A stretch of 64,000 bases of DNA. Origin: Litorihabitans aurantiacus (GTDB lineage: Bacteria; Actinomycetota; Actinomycetes; Actinomycetales; Beutenbergiaceae). The translations under genes and the position numbers were made by a program. Location of the stretch: the NCBI RefSeq assembly GCF_030161595.1, contig NZ_BSUM01000001.1, positions 1,674,001 through 1,738,000 of the forward strand, read 5' to 3'. Below, piece by piece: positions 29,546 to 39,500 of the stretch; positions within the stretch are counted from its first letter, which is position 1, and the number at the start of each line of letters is the position of its first letter. The notes beneath the pieces are model-generated. The model saw only the letters and a list, made by a program, of their open reading frames with translations, had not been told where the DNA came from and did no database searches.

Positions 29546-30528
29546 ATGCGCGCGATCCAGGCCCGCCAGGCCGGCGGCCCCGACGTCCTCGAACTCGTCG
29601 ACCTGCCCGACCCCGACCCCGGACCCGGCGAGGTGGCCGTCGCGGTGGCCGCGGCCGGCGTCAACTTCATCGACACCTATCGCCGCGCGGGCATCTACCC
29701 AGTGGCCTACCCGCACGTCGTGGGGTCCGAGGGCGCGGGCCGTGTGACCGCGCTGGGCGAGGGAGTCACCGACCTCGCCGTCGGCGACCGCGTCGCGTGG
29801 GCCGACGCGCCCGGCTCCTACGCCTCGCGCGTCGTCGTGACCGCCGACCGCGCGCTGCGCGTCCCCGACGACGTCGACGACGCCACCGCCGCCGCCCTCC
29901 CCTCCAGGGCCTCACGGCGCACTACCTCGCCACCTCGACCCACCCCGTGCAGCCCGGCGACGACGTCCTCGTGCACGCCGGCGCCGGCGGCGTCGGTCTC
30001 CTGCTCACGCAGCTCGCCGTGGCGCGCGGCGGCCGGGTGATCGCGACGGTCTCGACGCAGGAGAAGGCGACGCTGGCGCGCGAGGCGGGAGCCGACGTCG
30101 TCATCCGCTACGACCAGCTCGACGACCTCGCAGGCGACCTGCCCGCCCTCGTGCGGGAGGCCACGGGTGGCGCCGGCGTCGCGGCGGTGTACGACGGCGT
30201 GGGCCGCGCCACCTTCGACGCCTCCCTCGCGAGCCTGCGCCGGCGCGGGGTGCTCGTGCTGTTCGGCGGTTCCAGCGGTCAGGTGCCCCCGGTCGACCTC
30301 CAGCGCCTCAACGCCGGCGGCTCGCTCTTCGTCACCCGCCCCACCCTGGGCGACTACACCGCCACCACGCAGGAGCTGCGCGAACGCGCCGACGAGCTGT
30401 TCGAGGCCGTGCGCGGCGGCCGGCTGCGCGTCCGCATCGGGGCGACCTACGACCTCGCCGAGGCGGCTGACGCCCACGCAGCGCTGGAGTCCCGCGCCAC
30501 CACCGGCAAGGTCGTGCTGACCGTCTGA
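29546..30528 (+). CDS. qor: Quinone oxidoreductase, zinc-independent MDR family (one frameshift)
   Basis: NADPH:quinone oxidoreductase of the medium-chain dehydrogenase superfamily. NFIDTYRRAGIYPVAYPHVV and GSEGAGRVTALGEGV mark the N-terminal catalytic domain; LVHAGAGGVGLLLTQLA is the Rossmann nucleotide site. One C is missing at 29899-29902; adding it joins ATAAALP to LQGLTAHYLATSTHPVQ, exactly the family sequence, for a total near 327 residues. TAGCGT lies 7 bases before the ATG, so it may be leaderless. Confidence 0.88.
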
Positions 30529-30543
30529 GAGTCCCACCACCGC

Positions 30544-30600
30544 GCGAGAACGCCGGGTGCTGCTCGAGACGCGGCCTCGAGCAGCGCCCGGCGTTCTCGC
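30544..30600. terminator. Bidirectional terminator between qor and an esterase
   Basis: Near-perfect 25-base arms (30544-30568 and 30576-30600, one mismatch) with a 7-base loop, between two convergent genes. It can serve both directions. Confidence 0.88.
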
Positions 30601-30615
30601 TGGAGCGGCTCGGGC

Positions 30616-31551
30616 TCAGCGGCCCGGTGCCACGATCCCGGCCGCCCGCAGCGCCTCCCGCTGCGCACGCTGGAACTGCGCCACAACGGCGGTGCGCGGG
30701 AAGAGCTGGTCGAAGCCGTGGAACGCGCCCGCCACCTCCACGAGGTCGCACGGCGTCCCCGTCGCGCGCAGGCGCTGCGCGTAGTCGACGGCCTCGTCGT
30801 GGAACAGATCCAGCGTGCCCGTCCCGATCCAGGCGGGCGGCAGCCCGGTGAGGTCCTCGCGCCGCGCCGGGGCCCACGACGCCGGCACCGCCGCGCCGCC
30901 CGGCTCCCGACCCAGGTAGGCGCGCCAGCCGTGGGCGTTGCTGCCCGGCGTCCACATGCGCACGTGCGGCGGCGCGCGCTCGGGGCGCACCACCGTGCGG
31001 TCGTCGAGCATCGGGTACACCAGGAGCTGCAGCGCCACGGCGGCGGATCCACGGTCGTGCACCTCCTGCACGAGACCGGCCGCGAGCCCGCCCCCGGCGC
31101 TGGCACCGCCGATCGCGAGGTGCGCGACGTCGACCCCCAGCTCCTCGCCGTGGGCGGCCAGGTGCGCGAGCGCAGCGTGCCCGTCCTCGAGGGACGCGGG
31201 CGCGGGCGCCACCGCGCCGAGGCGGTAGCGCAGGGCCGCGACGGCGATCCCCAGCTCCTGCGCGAGACGGAAGGAGACGGCGTCGTCCTGCTCGGGCGCC
31301 CCGAACAGGTGCCCGCCGCCGTGGATCCACAGGAGCACCGGCACCGGCGCGGCGATCGCGGCGGGACGGATCAACCGCACGCTCGCGTGCGGGGAGACCG
31401 CCACCTCGGCGACCGCGACGCCGGCCGGCGGTCGCTGCGACCTCACGGGCACGTGCCGCATCACGGCCGCCCCGCGCGGCCCGACGGCGAACGGCGGGAT
31501 CCAGCGCGCGCGGCGGAGCTCGGGGTGGAAGTCGGGCGGGTGGTCGCTCAC
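30616..31551 (-). CDS. Alpha/beta hydrolase (hormone-sensitive lipase / Aes-like esterase)
   Basis: 311 residues. The oxyanion motif is LLWIHGGGHLFG and the nucleophile elbow IGGASAGGGLAAGL. Asp in GTLDLFHDEA and His in VAGAFHGFDQL complete the triad, the layout of family IV (HSL) carboxylesterases. Start at 31551 (GTG). Neighbours are unrelated housekeeping genes; substrate unknown. Confidence 0.87.
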   Translation of the reverse strand: MSDHPPDFHPELRRARWIPPFAVGPRGAAVMRHVPVRSQRPPAGVAVAEVAVSPHASVRLIRPAAIAAPVPVLLWIHGGGHLFGAPEQDDAVSFRLAQELGIAVAALRYRLGAVAPAPASLEDGHAALAHLAAHGEELGVDVAHLAIGGASAGGGLAAGLVQEVHDRGSAAVALQLLVYPMLDDRTVVRPERAPPHVRMWTPGSNAHGWRAYLGREPGGAAVPASWAPARREDLTGLPPAWIGTGTLDLFHDEAVDYAQRLRATGTPCDLVEVAGAFHGFDQLFPRTAVVAQFQRAQREALRAAGIVAPGR

Positions 31552-31605
31552 GGGCTCAGTGTGCCGCGCCCGCGATCCCGTGTCGTGGGACCGCGGGTCC
31601 CCCTC

Positions 31606-32481
31606 TCAGGAGCGCGGCGGCACCATGGTCTCGGCGGCCAGCGGGTCGTCCGGCCCCCACGGGTGGACGCCGAAACGCCGCGCCAGGCCCTGCGGGGCGC
31701 CGTGCGCCGCGAGAGCCTCGGGCGTGTCGTTCGTGACGCGCAGGTAGGTGCCCGACCAGTCGTCGAGCTCACCGCGCGCGATCGCACCGATCAGGTCCGT
31801 GGTGCGCTCCACCGGCGTGAAGCTCGTCCGACCGGCGTGGAGCCTCATCGAGGTCGACATCGCGGTCTCGACCGTGCCCGGCGCGATCGCGAACGCGCGC
31901 AGCCCGTGACCGACCCCGGCCTCGTGCAGGTGCCCGACCGTGCGGATCTGCGCCGCCTTCGTGGCGGTGTAGGCCGAGGTCACGTCCCAGTCCCTCGCGC
32001 CGGCGCCCGAGACGATGTCGACCACCCGACCGCCCCCGGCCGCCACCATCCGCGCGGTCACCGCGCGCGAGACGTGGAACGACCCGAGCAGGTTCGTGGC
32101 GACGACGCCCTGCCACTGCTCGACGTCGGCCTCCCACAGCGGGACCTCGGCGTCGATGCGGCCGGCGTTGTTGACGAGCAGGTCGGGCGTGCCGAGCGCC
32201 TCGACCAGGTGCGCGACGGCGGCGCTCACCTGCGCGTACTCGCCGACGTCGGCCGTCGCCACCGCGGCACGACCGCCCGCCGCCTCGATCTCGCGCGCCA
32301 CCTGTGCGAGGGCGTCGCCGTCGCGCGCGAGGAGCCCGACGGCGAGACCCTGCGCCGCGAGGGCGAGCGCCACCGAGCGGCCGATGCCGCGCGAGGCGCC
32401 GGTGACGAGGGCGACGGCGGCTGGCCCGGGGGCACCGAGCGGCGCTGCGACATCGGTGCCCGCCGCAGGCGCGTCAGCCAC
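31606..32481 (-). CDS. Short-chain dehydrogenase/reductase
   Basis: About 291 residues. Cofactor motif VALVTGASRGIGRSVALAL, NNAG in LLVNNAGRIDAEVP, and the catalytic YxxxK in SAYTATKAAQ with Ser in DIVSGAGA. A C-terminal extension of about 50 residues ends FGVHPWGPDD. The GTG at 32481 overlaps the pheT stop by 8 bases. An ATG at 32526 is possible but adds an unusual Trp/Arg-rich leader. Substrate unknown. Confidence 0.83.
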   Translation of the reverse strand: MADAPAAGTDVAAPLGAPGPAAVALVTGASRGIGRSVALALAAQGLAVGLLARDGDALAQVAREIEAAGGRAAVATADVGEYAQVSAAVAHLVEALGTPDLLVNNAGRIDAEVPLWEADVEQWQGVVATNLLGSFHVSRAVTARMVAAGGGRVVDIVSGAGARDWDVTSAYTATKAAQIRTVGHLHEAGVGHGLRAFAIAPGTVETAMSTSMRLHAGRTSFTPVERTTDLIGAIARGELDDWSGTYLRVTNDTPEALAAHGAPQGLARRFGVHPWGPDDPLAAETMVPPRS

Positions 32482-35076
32482 GCAGCACCCCGCCGACGCG
32501 CTCGGCCGCCAGCGCCACGACCGCATCCCGCACCCCGGCGGTCTCGGCCGCGGTCAGCGTACGGTCGGCGGCGCGCAGCCGCAGCGCGAACGCCAGCGAC
32601 TTCTTCCCCTCGCCCACCTGGTCACCCGTGTAGACGTCGAACAGCTCGACGCTCTCGGCGAGATCGCCGGCCGCCTCGAGCACGAGGGCACGCACGGTCT
32701 GCGCCGGCACGGCCGCGTCGACGACGAGCGCGACGTCCTCCTTGGCGATCGGGAACGTCGAGAGCTTGCCGACCCGGAGGTCCCGCGCGCTCGCCGCCGC
32801 CACGAGGGCGTCGAGATCCAGCTCGAACGCCGCGGCGCGCGCGGGCAGGTTGAAGGCCTTCGCGACGGCGGGGGCGAGCTCGCCCGCGTGGCCCACCAGC
32901 GTGCCGTCGGCCAGCGTCACGGCCGCGCACCGGCCCGGGTGGAACGGCGCGTGCTCGGCCGCGGCCACCTCGACGTCGACGCCGAGCGCACCCGCGAGCC
33001 GCAGGGCGATGGCGATGGCGGTCTCGGCCTGCGCGGCGGAACCCTCGCCGCCGGGCGCTGCACCGCCTCCCGCCAGGACGCCGGCGACGTGCCGCTCCTG
33101 GTGCGGGACTGCCGCGAGCAGCGCCGCGACGGTCTCCTCGCCGGGGTGCGCGCCGCCGTCGGGCAGGAGCGGCTGCCCCGTGGCGGCCCCACCGTTCTCG
33201 TCACGGCCCTGCGTGACCGACCCGACCTCGTACACGGCCGCCGTCGCCGCGCCGCGGCTGAGGTTGCGCGTCGCGAGCGGGAGCAGCGTGGCCAGCAGGC
33301 TGGTGCGCAGCTCGGGCGCGTCGTCGGCCAGCGGGTTGGCCAGGCGCTCGGCGGTGCGGCGCGGGTCGTCGGCGGCCTCGCCCAGGGAGTCGTGCACCCC
33401 GGCACCCACGAACGGGTAGGACAGCACCTGCACGAGCCCCGCCTCGGCCAGAGTCCGCTCGGCGCTGCGGCGCAGCAGCTGCGCCGTCGTGAGCCCGGCG
33501 CCCGGCGTCGCGCGCGGCGCGATCGTGGGGACGGCGTCGTAGCCCCGCAGGCGCACGACCTCCTCGATCAGGTCCACGGCCTCGGTGAGGTCGGGGCGCC
33601 AGGTCGGCGGGGTCACGAGCAGCTCGCGGGCCTCGCCGTCGGCGATGTCGGTCACGGCGGCTCCGAGCGCCTCGAGCGTGTCGTGCACCTCGTCGTACGT
33701 GTAGCGCACGCCGATGAGCCGCCGCGCGGCGGCGGGGTCGAGCGTGATCGTCGTCGGCGAGGTGGTCTCGTCGACGTCGGTCACGGCCTCGTCGTCGGCG
33801 CGGGCTCCGCCGTGCTCGACGAGGAGGTCGACCACGCGCTGCGCCGCGATCGCCTGCAGGCGGGGGTCGACGCCGCGCTCGAACCGCTTGGACGCCTCGC
33901 TCGGGAGGCGGTGGCGGCGGGCGGAGCGGGCGATCGTGACGGGGTCGAAGTGCGCCGCCTCGATCAGGACGTCGGTGGTGGCGTCCGTGACCTCGGTGCT
34001 GGCTCCACCCATGACGCCGGCGATGCCGATCGGGCGCGAGGCGCGCGAACCCTCCGGCGAGTCGGTGATGAGGAGGTCCTGCTCGTGCAGGGTCCGCGTC
34101 ACGTCGTCGAGCGTGGTGAGGCTCTCGCCCGCGCGGGCGCGGCGCACGACGATCGGGGCGTGCACCTGCGCGAGATCGTAGGCGTGCAACGGCTGCCCGA
34201 GGTCGAGCATCACGTAGTTCGTGACGTCGACGGCGAGCGAGATCGGCCGCATGCCGGCCTGGCGCAGGCGTCGCTGCATCCACTCGGGCGTGGGCGCGCT
34301 CGGGTCGAGCCCGCGAACCACGCGCGCGACGAACCGGTCGGCGCCGACCTCGCCGCGAATGGGCGCGGCGTCGTCGATCTCGACGGCGAAGCCGCCGGGC
34401 GTGGCCGACGGGACCTGCGGCGCGCTCCCCGCGGCGCGGGCAGGCCGGGGTCGGTGAAGGCGGCACCGGTCGAGTGCGCGTACTCGCGGGCGACGCCGCG
34501 CACGCTGAAGCAGTAGCCGCGGTCGGGCGTCACGTTGATCTCGAGCACCTCGTCCGCGAGGCCGAGGAGCGCGAGCGCGTCGGTGCCCGGGGCCGGGACC
34601 GACTCCGGCGTGGCCTCGCGCTGCGCCGCGGTGGCGAGCACGATGATGCCCTCGCCGGACTTCTCGAGCCCCAGCTCGTCGGCCGCGCAGATCATGCCGT
34701 TGGAGACGTGGCCGTAGGTCTTGCGCGCGGCGATGACGAAGTCGCCGGGCAGCACGGCGCCGGGCAGGGACACCACGACCGTGTCGCCGACCTCGAAGTT
34801 GTGCGCGCCGCAGATGACGCCGCGCTCGACCACCTCGCCGGCCTCGTCACGCTCACCGGTGTCCACCTGGCACCAGTTGATGACCTTGCCGTTCTTCTGC
34901 GGTTCGGGGTTCTTCGCCAGCACGCGGCCGACCACGACGGGGCCGGTCACGCCGGAGGTGTGGATCGCCTCCTCCTCGAGCCCGACGCGCACGAGGTCCT
35001 CGGCGAGCTGGGCGGCGGTGAGGTCGGCGGGCAGCTCGACGTGCTCGGCGAGCCAGGGCAGGACGACGTTCGGCAT
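32474..35076 (-). CDS. pheT: Phenylalanyl-tRNA synthetase beta subunit (one frameshift)
   Basis: Beta subunit of the heterotetrameric PheRS. Domains in order: an EMAP/OB-fold tRNA-binding domain (VVVGRVLAKNPEPQKNGK and following residues, about 40-150), B3/B4 editing domain (VTNYVMLDLGQPLHAYDL), B5, catalytic-like core, and a C-terminal FDX-ACB anticodon domain (VGKLSTFPIAKEDVALVVDA). One G/C is missing at 34427-34430; adding it joins TDPGLPAPRG to SAPQVPSATPGGFAVEI and then the B3 domain. Corrected length is about 867 residues. The ATG at 35076 overlaps the pheS stop. Confidence 0.92.
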
Positions 35077-36179
35077 CAGGCTTCCCCTCCCAGGGGGTAG
35101 GTGCGTGAGAGCCGCATGTCGCCCTCGAACAGGTCGCGCAGGTCCTCGAGACCGTGCTTGAGCATGACGGCGCGGTCGATGCCCATGCCGAAGGCGAAGC
35201 CGGAGTAGCGCTCGGGGTCGACGCCGACGCTGCGCAGCACGTTCGGGTTGACCATGCCGCAGCCGCCCCACTCGATCCAGCCCGGGCCGCCCTTCTTCTG
35301 CGGGAACCACAGGTCCATCTCGGCGCTCGGCTCGGTGAACGGGAAGTACGCCGGGCGCAGGCGTGTGCGCGCGTCGGCCCCGAACATCGCCTTCGCGAAG
35401 TGGTCGAGCGTGCCCTTGAGGTGCGCCATCGTCAGGCCCTCGTCGATCGCGATGCCCTCGACCTGGTGGAAGACCGGGGAGTGCGTCGCGTCCAGCTCGT
35501 CGGTGCGGAAGACCCGACCGGGACACGCGACGTAGAGCGGGACACCGCGCTCGAGCAGGGCGCGCGCCTGCACCGGCGAGGTGTGGGTGCGCAGCACGAG
35601 GTGCGCGTCGCCGTCGAGGAAGAACGTGTCCTGCATCTGGCGCGCGGGGTGGTCCGGCTTGAAGTTCAGCGCGTCGAAGTTGAACCACTCGTGCTCGACC
35701 TCGGGCCCCTCGGCGATCTCCCAGCCCATGCCGACGAAGATGTCGGCCATCTGCTCGGACGTCGTCGCGATCGGGTGGCGCGCCCCAGCCACGCCCGTGG
35801 TGACGGCGGCTGCGGTGCCGCGCGCGGCGGTGAGCGTGACGTCGATCGTCTCGGTCCGCAGCACGTGCTGGGCGTGGAGCTCGGCGAGCTCGGCCTCGCG
35901 AGCCTTGAGCGCCGCACCGACGCGGCCGCGCGCGCCGCCGACGAGCTTGCCGGCCGCGGCCTTCTCCTCCTTGGGCAGGCTGCCGATCTCGCGGTTCGCG
36001 AGCGCGAGCGCGCTGCGCTCACCGGTGTGCTCGATGCGCACCGCCTTGAGCGTCTCGAGGGAGTCGGCGGCGGCGACGGCGTCGAGCGCCCGGGTCGTGA
36101 CGCGCTCGATCGCGTCGGCGTCCGTCGGGCCGACGGCGTCGGGCTGCGGGGTGTCGGGCAGCGTGGTGTCGCTGGTCAT
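35076..36179 (-). CDS. pheS: Phenylalanyl-tRNA synthetase alpha subunit
   Basis: 367 residues. Class II synthetase catalytic subunit. An N-terminal coiled coil (about residues 20-110) binds tRNA-Phe. Motif 2 is RVFRTDELDATHSPVFHQVE and motif 3 GFAFGMGIDRAVMLKHG. EHEWFNFDALN and WIEWGGCGMVNPNVL are typical. The ATG at 36179 has AAGGA ten bases upstream. pheS and pheT overlap by ATGA and are translationally coupled. Confidence 0.96.
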   Translation of the reverse strand: MTSDTTLPDTPQPDAVGPTDADAIERVTTRALDAVAAADSLETLKAVRIEHTGERSALALANREIGSLPKEEKAAAGKLVGGARGRVGAALKAREAELAELHAQHVLRTETIDVTLTAARGTAAAVTTGVAGARHPIATTSEQMADIFVGMGWEIAEGPEVEHEWFNFDALNFKPDHPARQMQDTFFLDGDAHLVLRTHTSPVQARALLERGVPLYVACPGRVFRTDELDATHSPVFHQVEGIAIDEGLTMAHLKGTLDHFAKAMFGADARTRLRPAYFPFTEPSAEMDLWFPQKKGGPGWIEWGGCGMVNPNVLRSVGVDPERYSGFAFGMGIDRAVMLKHGLEDLRDLFEGDMRLSRTYPLGGEA

Positions 36180-36511
36180 GACAGGGGTTCCTTCCGGGAA
36201 CGGTTCGTCTGCTGGTGCACGCGGGGTTGGTCGGCACGTGGCCGCCGAGGTCCCGCTGATCGCCCGGGTCGCTCCGCGCCGTCAGGCGCAGCAGCGGCCG
36301 GGCCGCGGAAATCGGCGGCCGGCGCGGGCGGGGTGCAGCATCACGGACACGTCCCCATCCTGCCAGAGGTCCTCGACGACCGCCCTCCTGACAGCGCTGT
36401 CCGGCACCCGCTACGCTGACGGGGCGCCCCTCGCCCCGGGCGCCTGTCGGCACCGGAGCCGGCGGGCGACGCAGCCCCGGCGGACGCACCCACCCGAGGA
36501 CTCGAGGTGCC
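36180..36511. other. Divergent intergenic region pheS / GH92 gene
   Basis: 332 bases holding two divergent promoters. For the rightward gene CTGACA and TACGCT (18-base spacer, about 36398-36422) are a weak candidate. I looked for a T-box ahead of pheS and saw no AGGGTGG-like antiterminator. Confidence 0.45.
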
Positions 36512-39500
36512 ATGACCCACCCCCGCTGGCGACGCGCCGTCGCCGCCCTGACCAGCACGTTCCTGATCGCGACGGCGAGCGCCACCGCCGCGAGCGCCGC
36601 ACCGGACGCCGGGGACGGCCCCGAGCTCGTGACCGACCCCCTCCCCTACGTGGACCCGATGGTCGGCACGGGCGAGGCGACGGGCGTTGTCGGCGAGATC
36701 AACAACTTCCCCGGCCCGTCGATGCCCTACGGGATGATGCAGCTCTCCCCCGACACCCCGGGCTCGTACGCCGGCTACCGCCACCGCACGGACCGCATCA
36801 AGGGATTCAGCACCACCCATGCGGCCGCCGGGTGCGGCATCTTCGGCGACGTCCCGATCCTCCCCGTGACGGGCGACGCCGGGGCGCGGCCCTGGGAGCG
36901 GACCGAGCGCTACGACCACGGCCAGGAGGAGGCCGAGGTCGGTCGCTACGCCGTGACGCTCCTGGACTCGGACGTCGACGTCGAGCTGTCGGCGGCCACG
37001 CGTTCGGGCGGTCTCGACATCGCGTTCCCCGACGGCGGCGGCCCCGGCACCGTGATCGTCAACGCCGGCGGATCGCTGTCCCCGGTGACCGGCTCGACGA
37101 CGGAGGTCGTCGGCGACTCGGTGCTCACCGGATCCGTCACGACCGGCCGCTTCTGCAGCAAGCCCAACCGCTACACGCTGTACTACTCGATCGAGTTCGA
37201 CCAGCCCTTCGAGTCGTTCGCGACCTGGCAGGGCCAGCAGGTGCGCCCGGGCGAGCGCTCGGCGTCGAACGCCCGCTCCGGCGCCACCCTGACGTTCCCG
37301 GCCGGGAGCGAGGTGCGGGCGACCGTCGGCATCTCCTACGTCGACGTCGCGGGCGCGACGCGCAACCGCGAGACCGAGATCCCGGACTTCGACTACGCCG
37401 CCACCCAGCAGCAGGCGCGTGAGGCGTGGGCGGCCGAGCTCGGCAGGATCCGGGTCGCGAGCCGGTCCGAGACCGACCTGACGATGTTCTACACCTCGCT
37501 CTACCACTCGCTCCTGCACCCCAACACCTTCAGCGACGTCGACGGCCGCGTCATCGGGTTCGACGACCAGATCCGCACGCTGGAGGACGGGCGCACCCAG
37601 TACGCGAACTTCTCCGACTGGGACACCTACCGCTCCCTCGGCGCACTCCAGACGATCCTCGACCCCGACCGCGCCTCGGACATGGCGCAGTCCCTGGTCG
37701 ACATCGCCGAGCAGACGGGGTGGCTGCCGCGGTGGCCGGTGGCGAACGGTCACGTCGGCCAGATGAGCGGGGACTCCTCCGTCCCGCTCCTGGCGAGCAT
37801 GTACGCCTTCGGCGCCCGCGACTTCGACGTCGCGACGGCGCTCGAGTACATGGTCAAGGGGGCGACGTCGTCGGGCGCGACCGCCAACGGGTACGTCCAG
37901 CGCCGCGGGATCGAGACGTACCTGGAGCGCGGCTACGCGCCCCAGATGGCTCAGTACCGCGGCGACCACGGCATCAACGGGGCGTCGATCACGCTCGAGT
38001 GGTCGATCGCGGACTTCGCGATCGCGACCCTGGCCCGGGAGCTGGGACGCGACGACGTCGAGGCAGCCTTCCGGCCGCGCAGCCAGTGGTGGCAGAACGT
38101 GTTCGACCCGGCGCAGAACGGGCTGGCGGCGCGCAACGTCGACGGGACGTTCGTGCGGCCGACCGCCGGCGGCTTCGGCCAGGAGGGTTTCGACGAGGGC
38201 AACGCCGAGCAGTACCTCTGGCTCGTGCCGCAGAACGTCGCCGCGCTGATGGAGTCGATCGGAGGGCGCGAGGCGGCCGTGGAGCGTCTGGACACCTTCA
38301 CCACCGAGCTCAACTCGGGCCCGAGCGAGCCGACCCTGTGGATCGGCAACGAACCGAACTTCGGCGTGCCGTGGATCTACAACTACCTGGGAGAGCCGGC
38401 GCGCGCGTCCGCCCTGATCGACCGGATCGTCGCGGAGCTGTTCCAGCCGGTGCCGAACGGCAAGCCCGGCAACGACGACCTCGGGGCGCAGGCCGGGTGG
38501 TACGTGTGGGCGGCGCTCGGGCTCTACCCGGTGACGCCGGGGACGGACGTCGTCTCGATCAACACGCCGCGCTTCGACCGCTCGGAGATCACGCTCGCGG
38601 GCGGCGGCACTCTCGCGGTCGAGGCCCCGGGGGCCTCCGACGGGAAGCGCGTCATCACCGGCATGACGATCGACGGCGAGCCGTGGTCCGGCACCGCACT
38701 GCCGGAGGACCTCATCCACGACGGCGGCACGATCGCCTACACCCTCGGTGAGTCCGACACGGGGTGGGGTGCGGGCACGACGCCGCCGCCGTCGTTCCGG
38801 GACGGCGAGCGGTCCGTGATCGTCGGCGCCCCCGACGTCCGCGTCGCCGCGGCCCCCGGGGAGAGCGTCACGGCCCAGCTCGACCTGCGCGTGATCGGGT
38901 ACCCGGCCTCCGACCTCACGGTGGCGGTCGACGGCGACGAGCACGTCACCGCGACGGCCGCACCCCTCGACCCGATGACGAACAGGCTCGCGGTGACGCT
39001 CGCCGTCGGGCCGGACGCCCCGGGCGGGACGCGGACGTTCCCGGTCCGGCTGAGCGCACCCGGGACGACCGAGCCGGTGACGGTGCCGATCACGCTGACG
39101 GTGAGCGGCGCGGGCAGCATCGGGGACCTCTACGACGTCGTCGGGACGGCGGACGAGTCCGACGCCCGGGTCGGTGACTTCGACCGGCAGGGCAACTCCT
39201 ACTCGCGGCAGCAGCTGGCGGCGCAGGGCCTGACCCCGGGGTCGGAGCACGAGCTCGGCGAGCTCACCTTCACCTGGCCTGCGGCGCCGCACGGCTCACC
39301 CGACACGATCCGCTCGGCCGGGCAGACCGTACGGCTCGACGATCCGACCGACGCGGTCGCGTTCGTCGGAGCGGCGACCAACGGCCGGCAGGGTGGCGAC
39401 GCCGTGCTGCACCTCGACGACGGGGCCAGCGTGACCACCCCGCTGACGTTCGGGGACTGGATCTTCCCCACGGGTCAGGGTTCGGTGGCGCCGATCCCGG

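Noticed and set aside
28408-30528. Mobile element or genomic island around tetR/qor
   Set aside because: No transposase, integrase, terminal repeats or base-composition change.
36180-36511. T-box riboswitch ahead of pheS
   Set aside because: No AGGGTGGNACCGCG-like antiterminator or specifier loop seen.
36341-39292. 983-residue frame opposite the GH92 gene
   Set aside because: Antisense to a gene with signal peptide and family motifs; its own composition is biased and domain-free.
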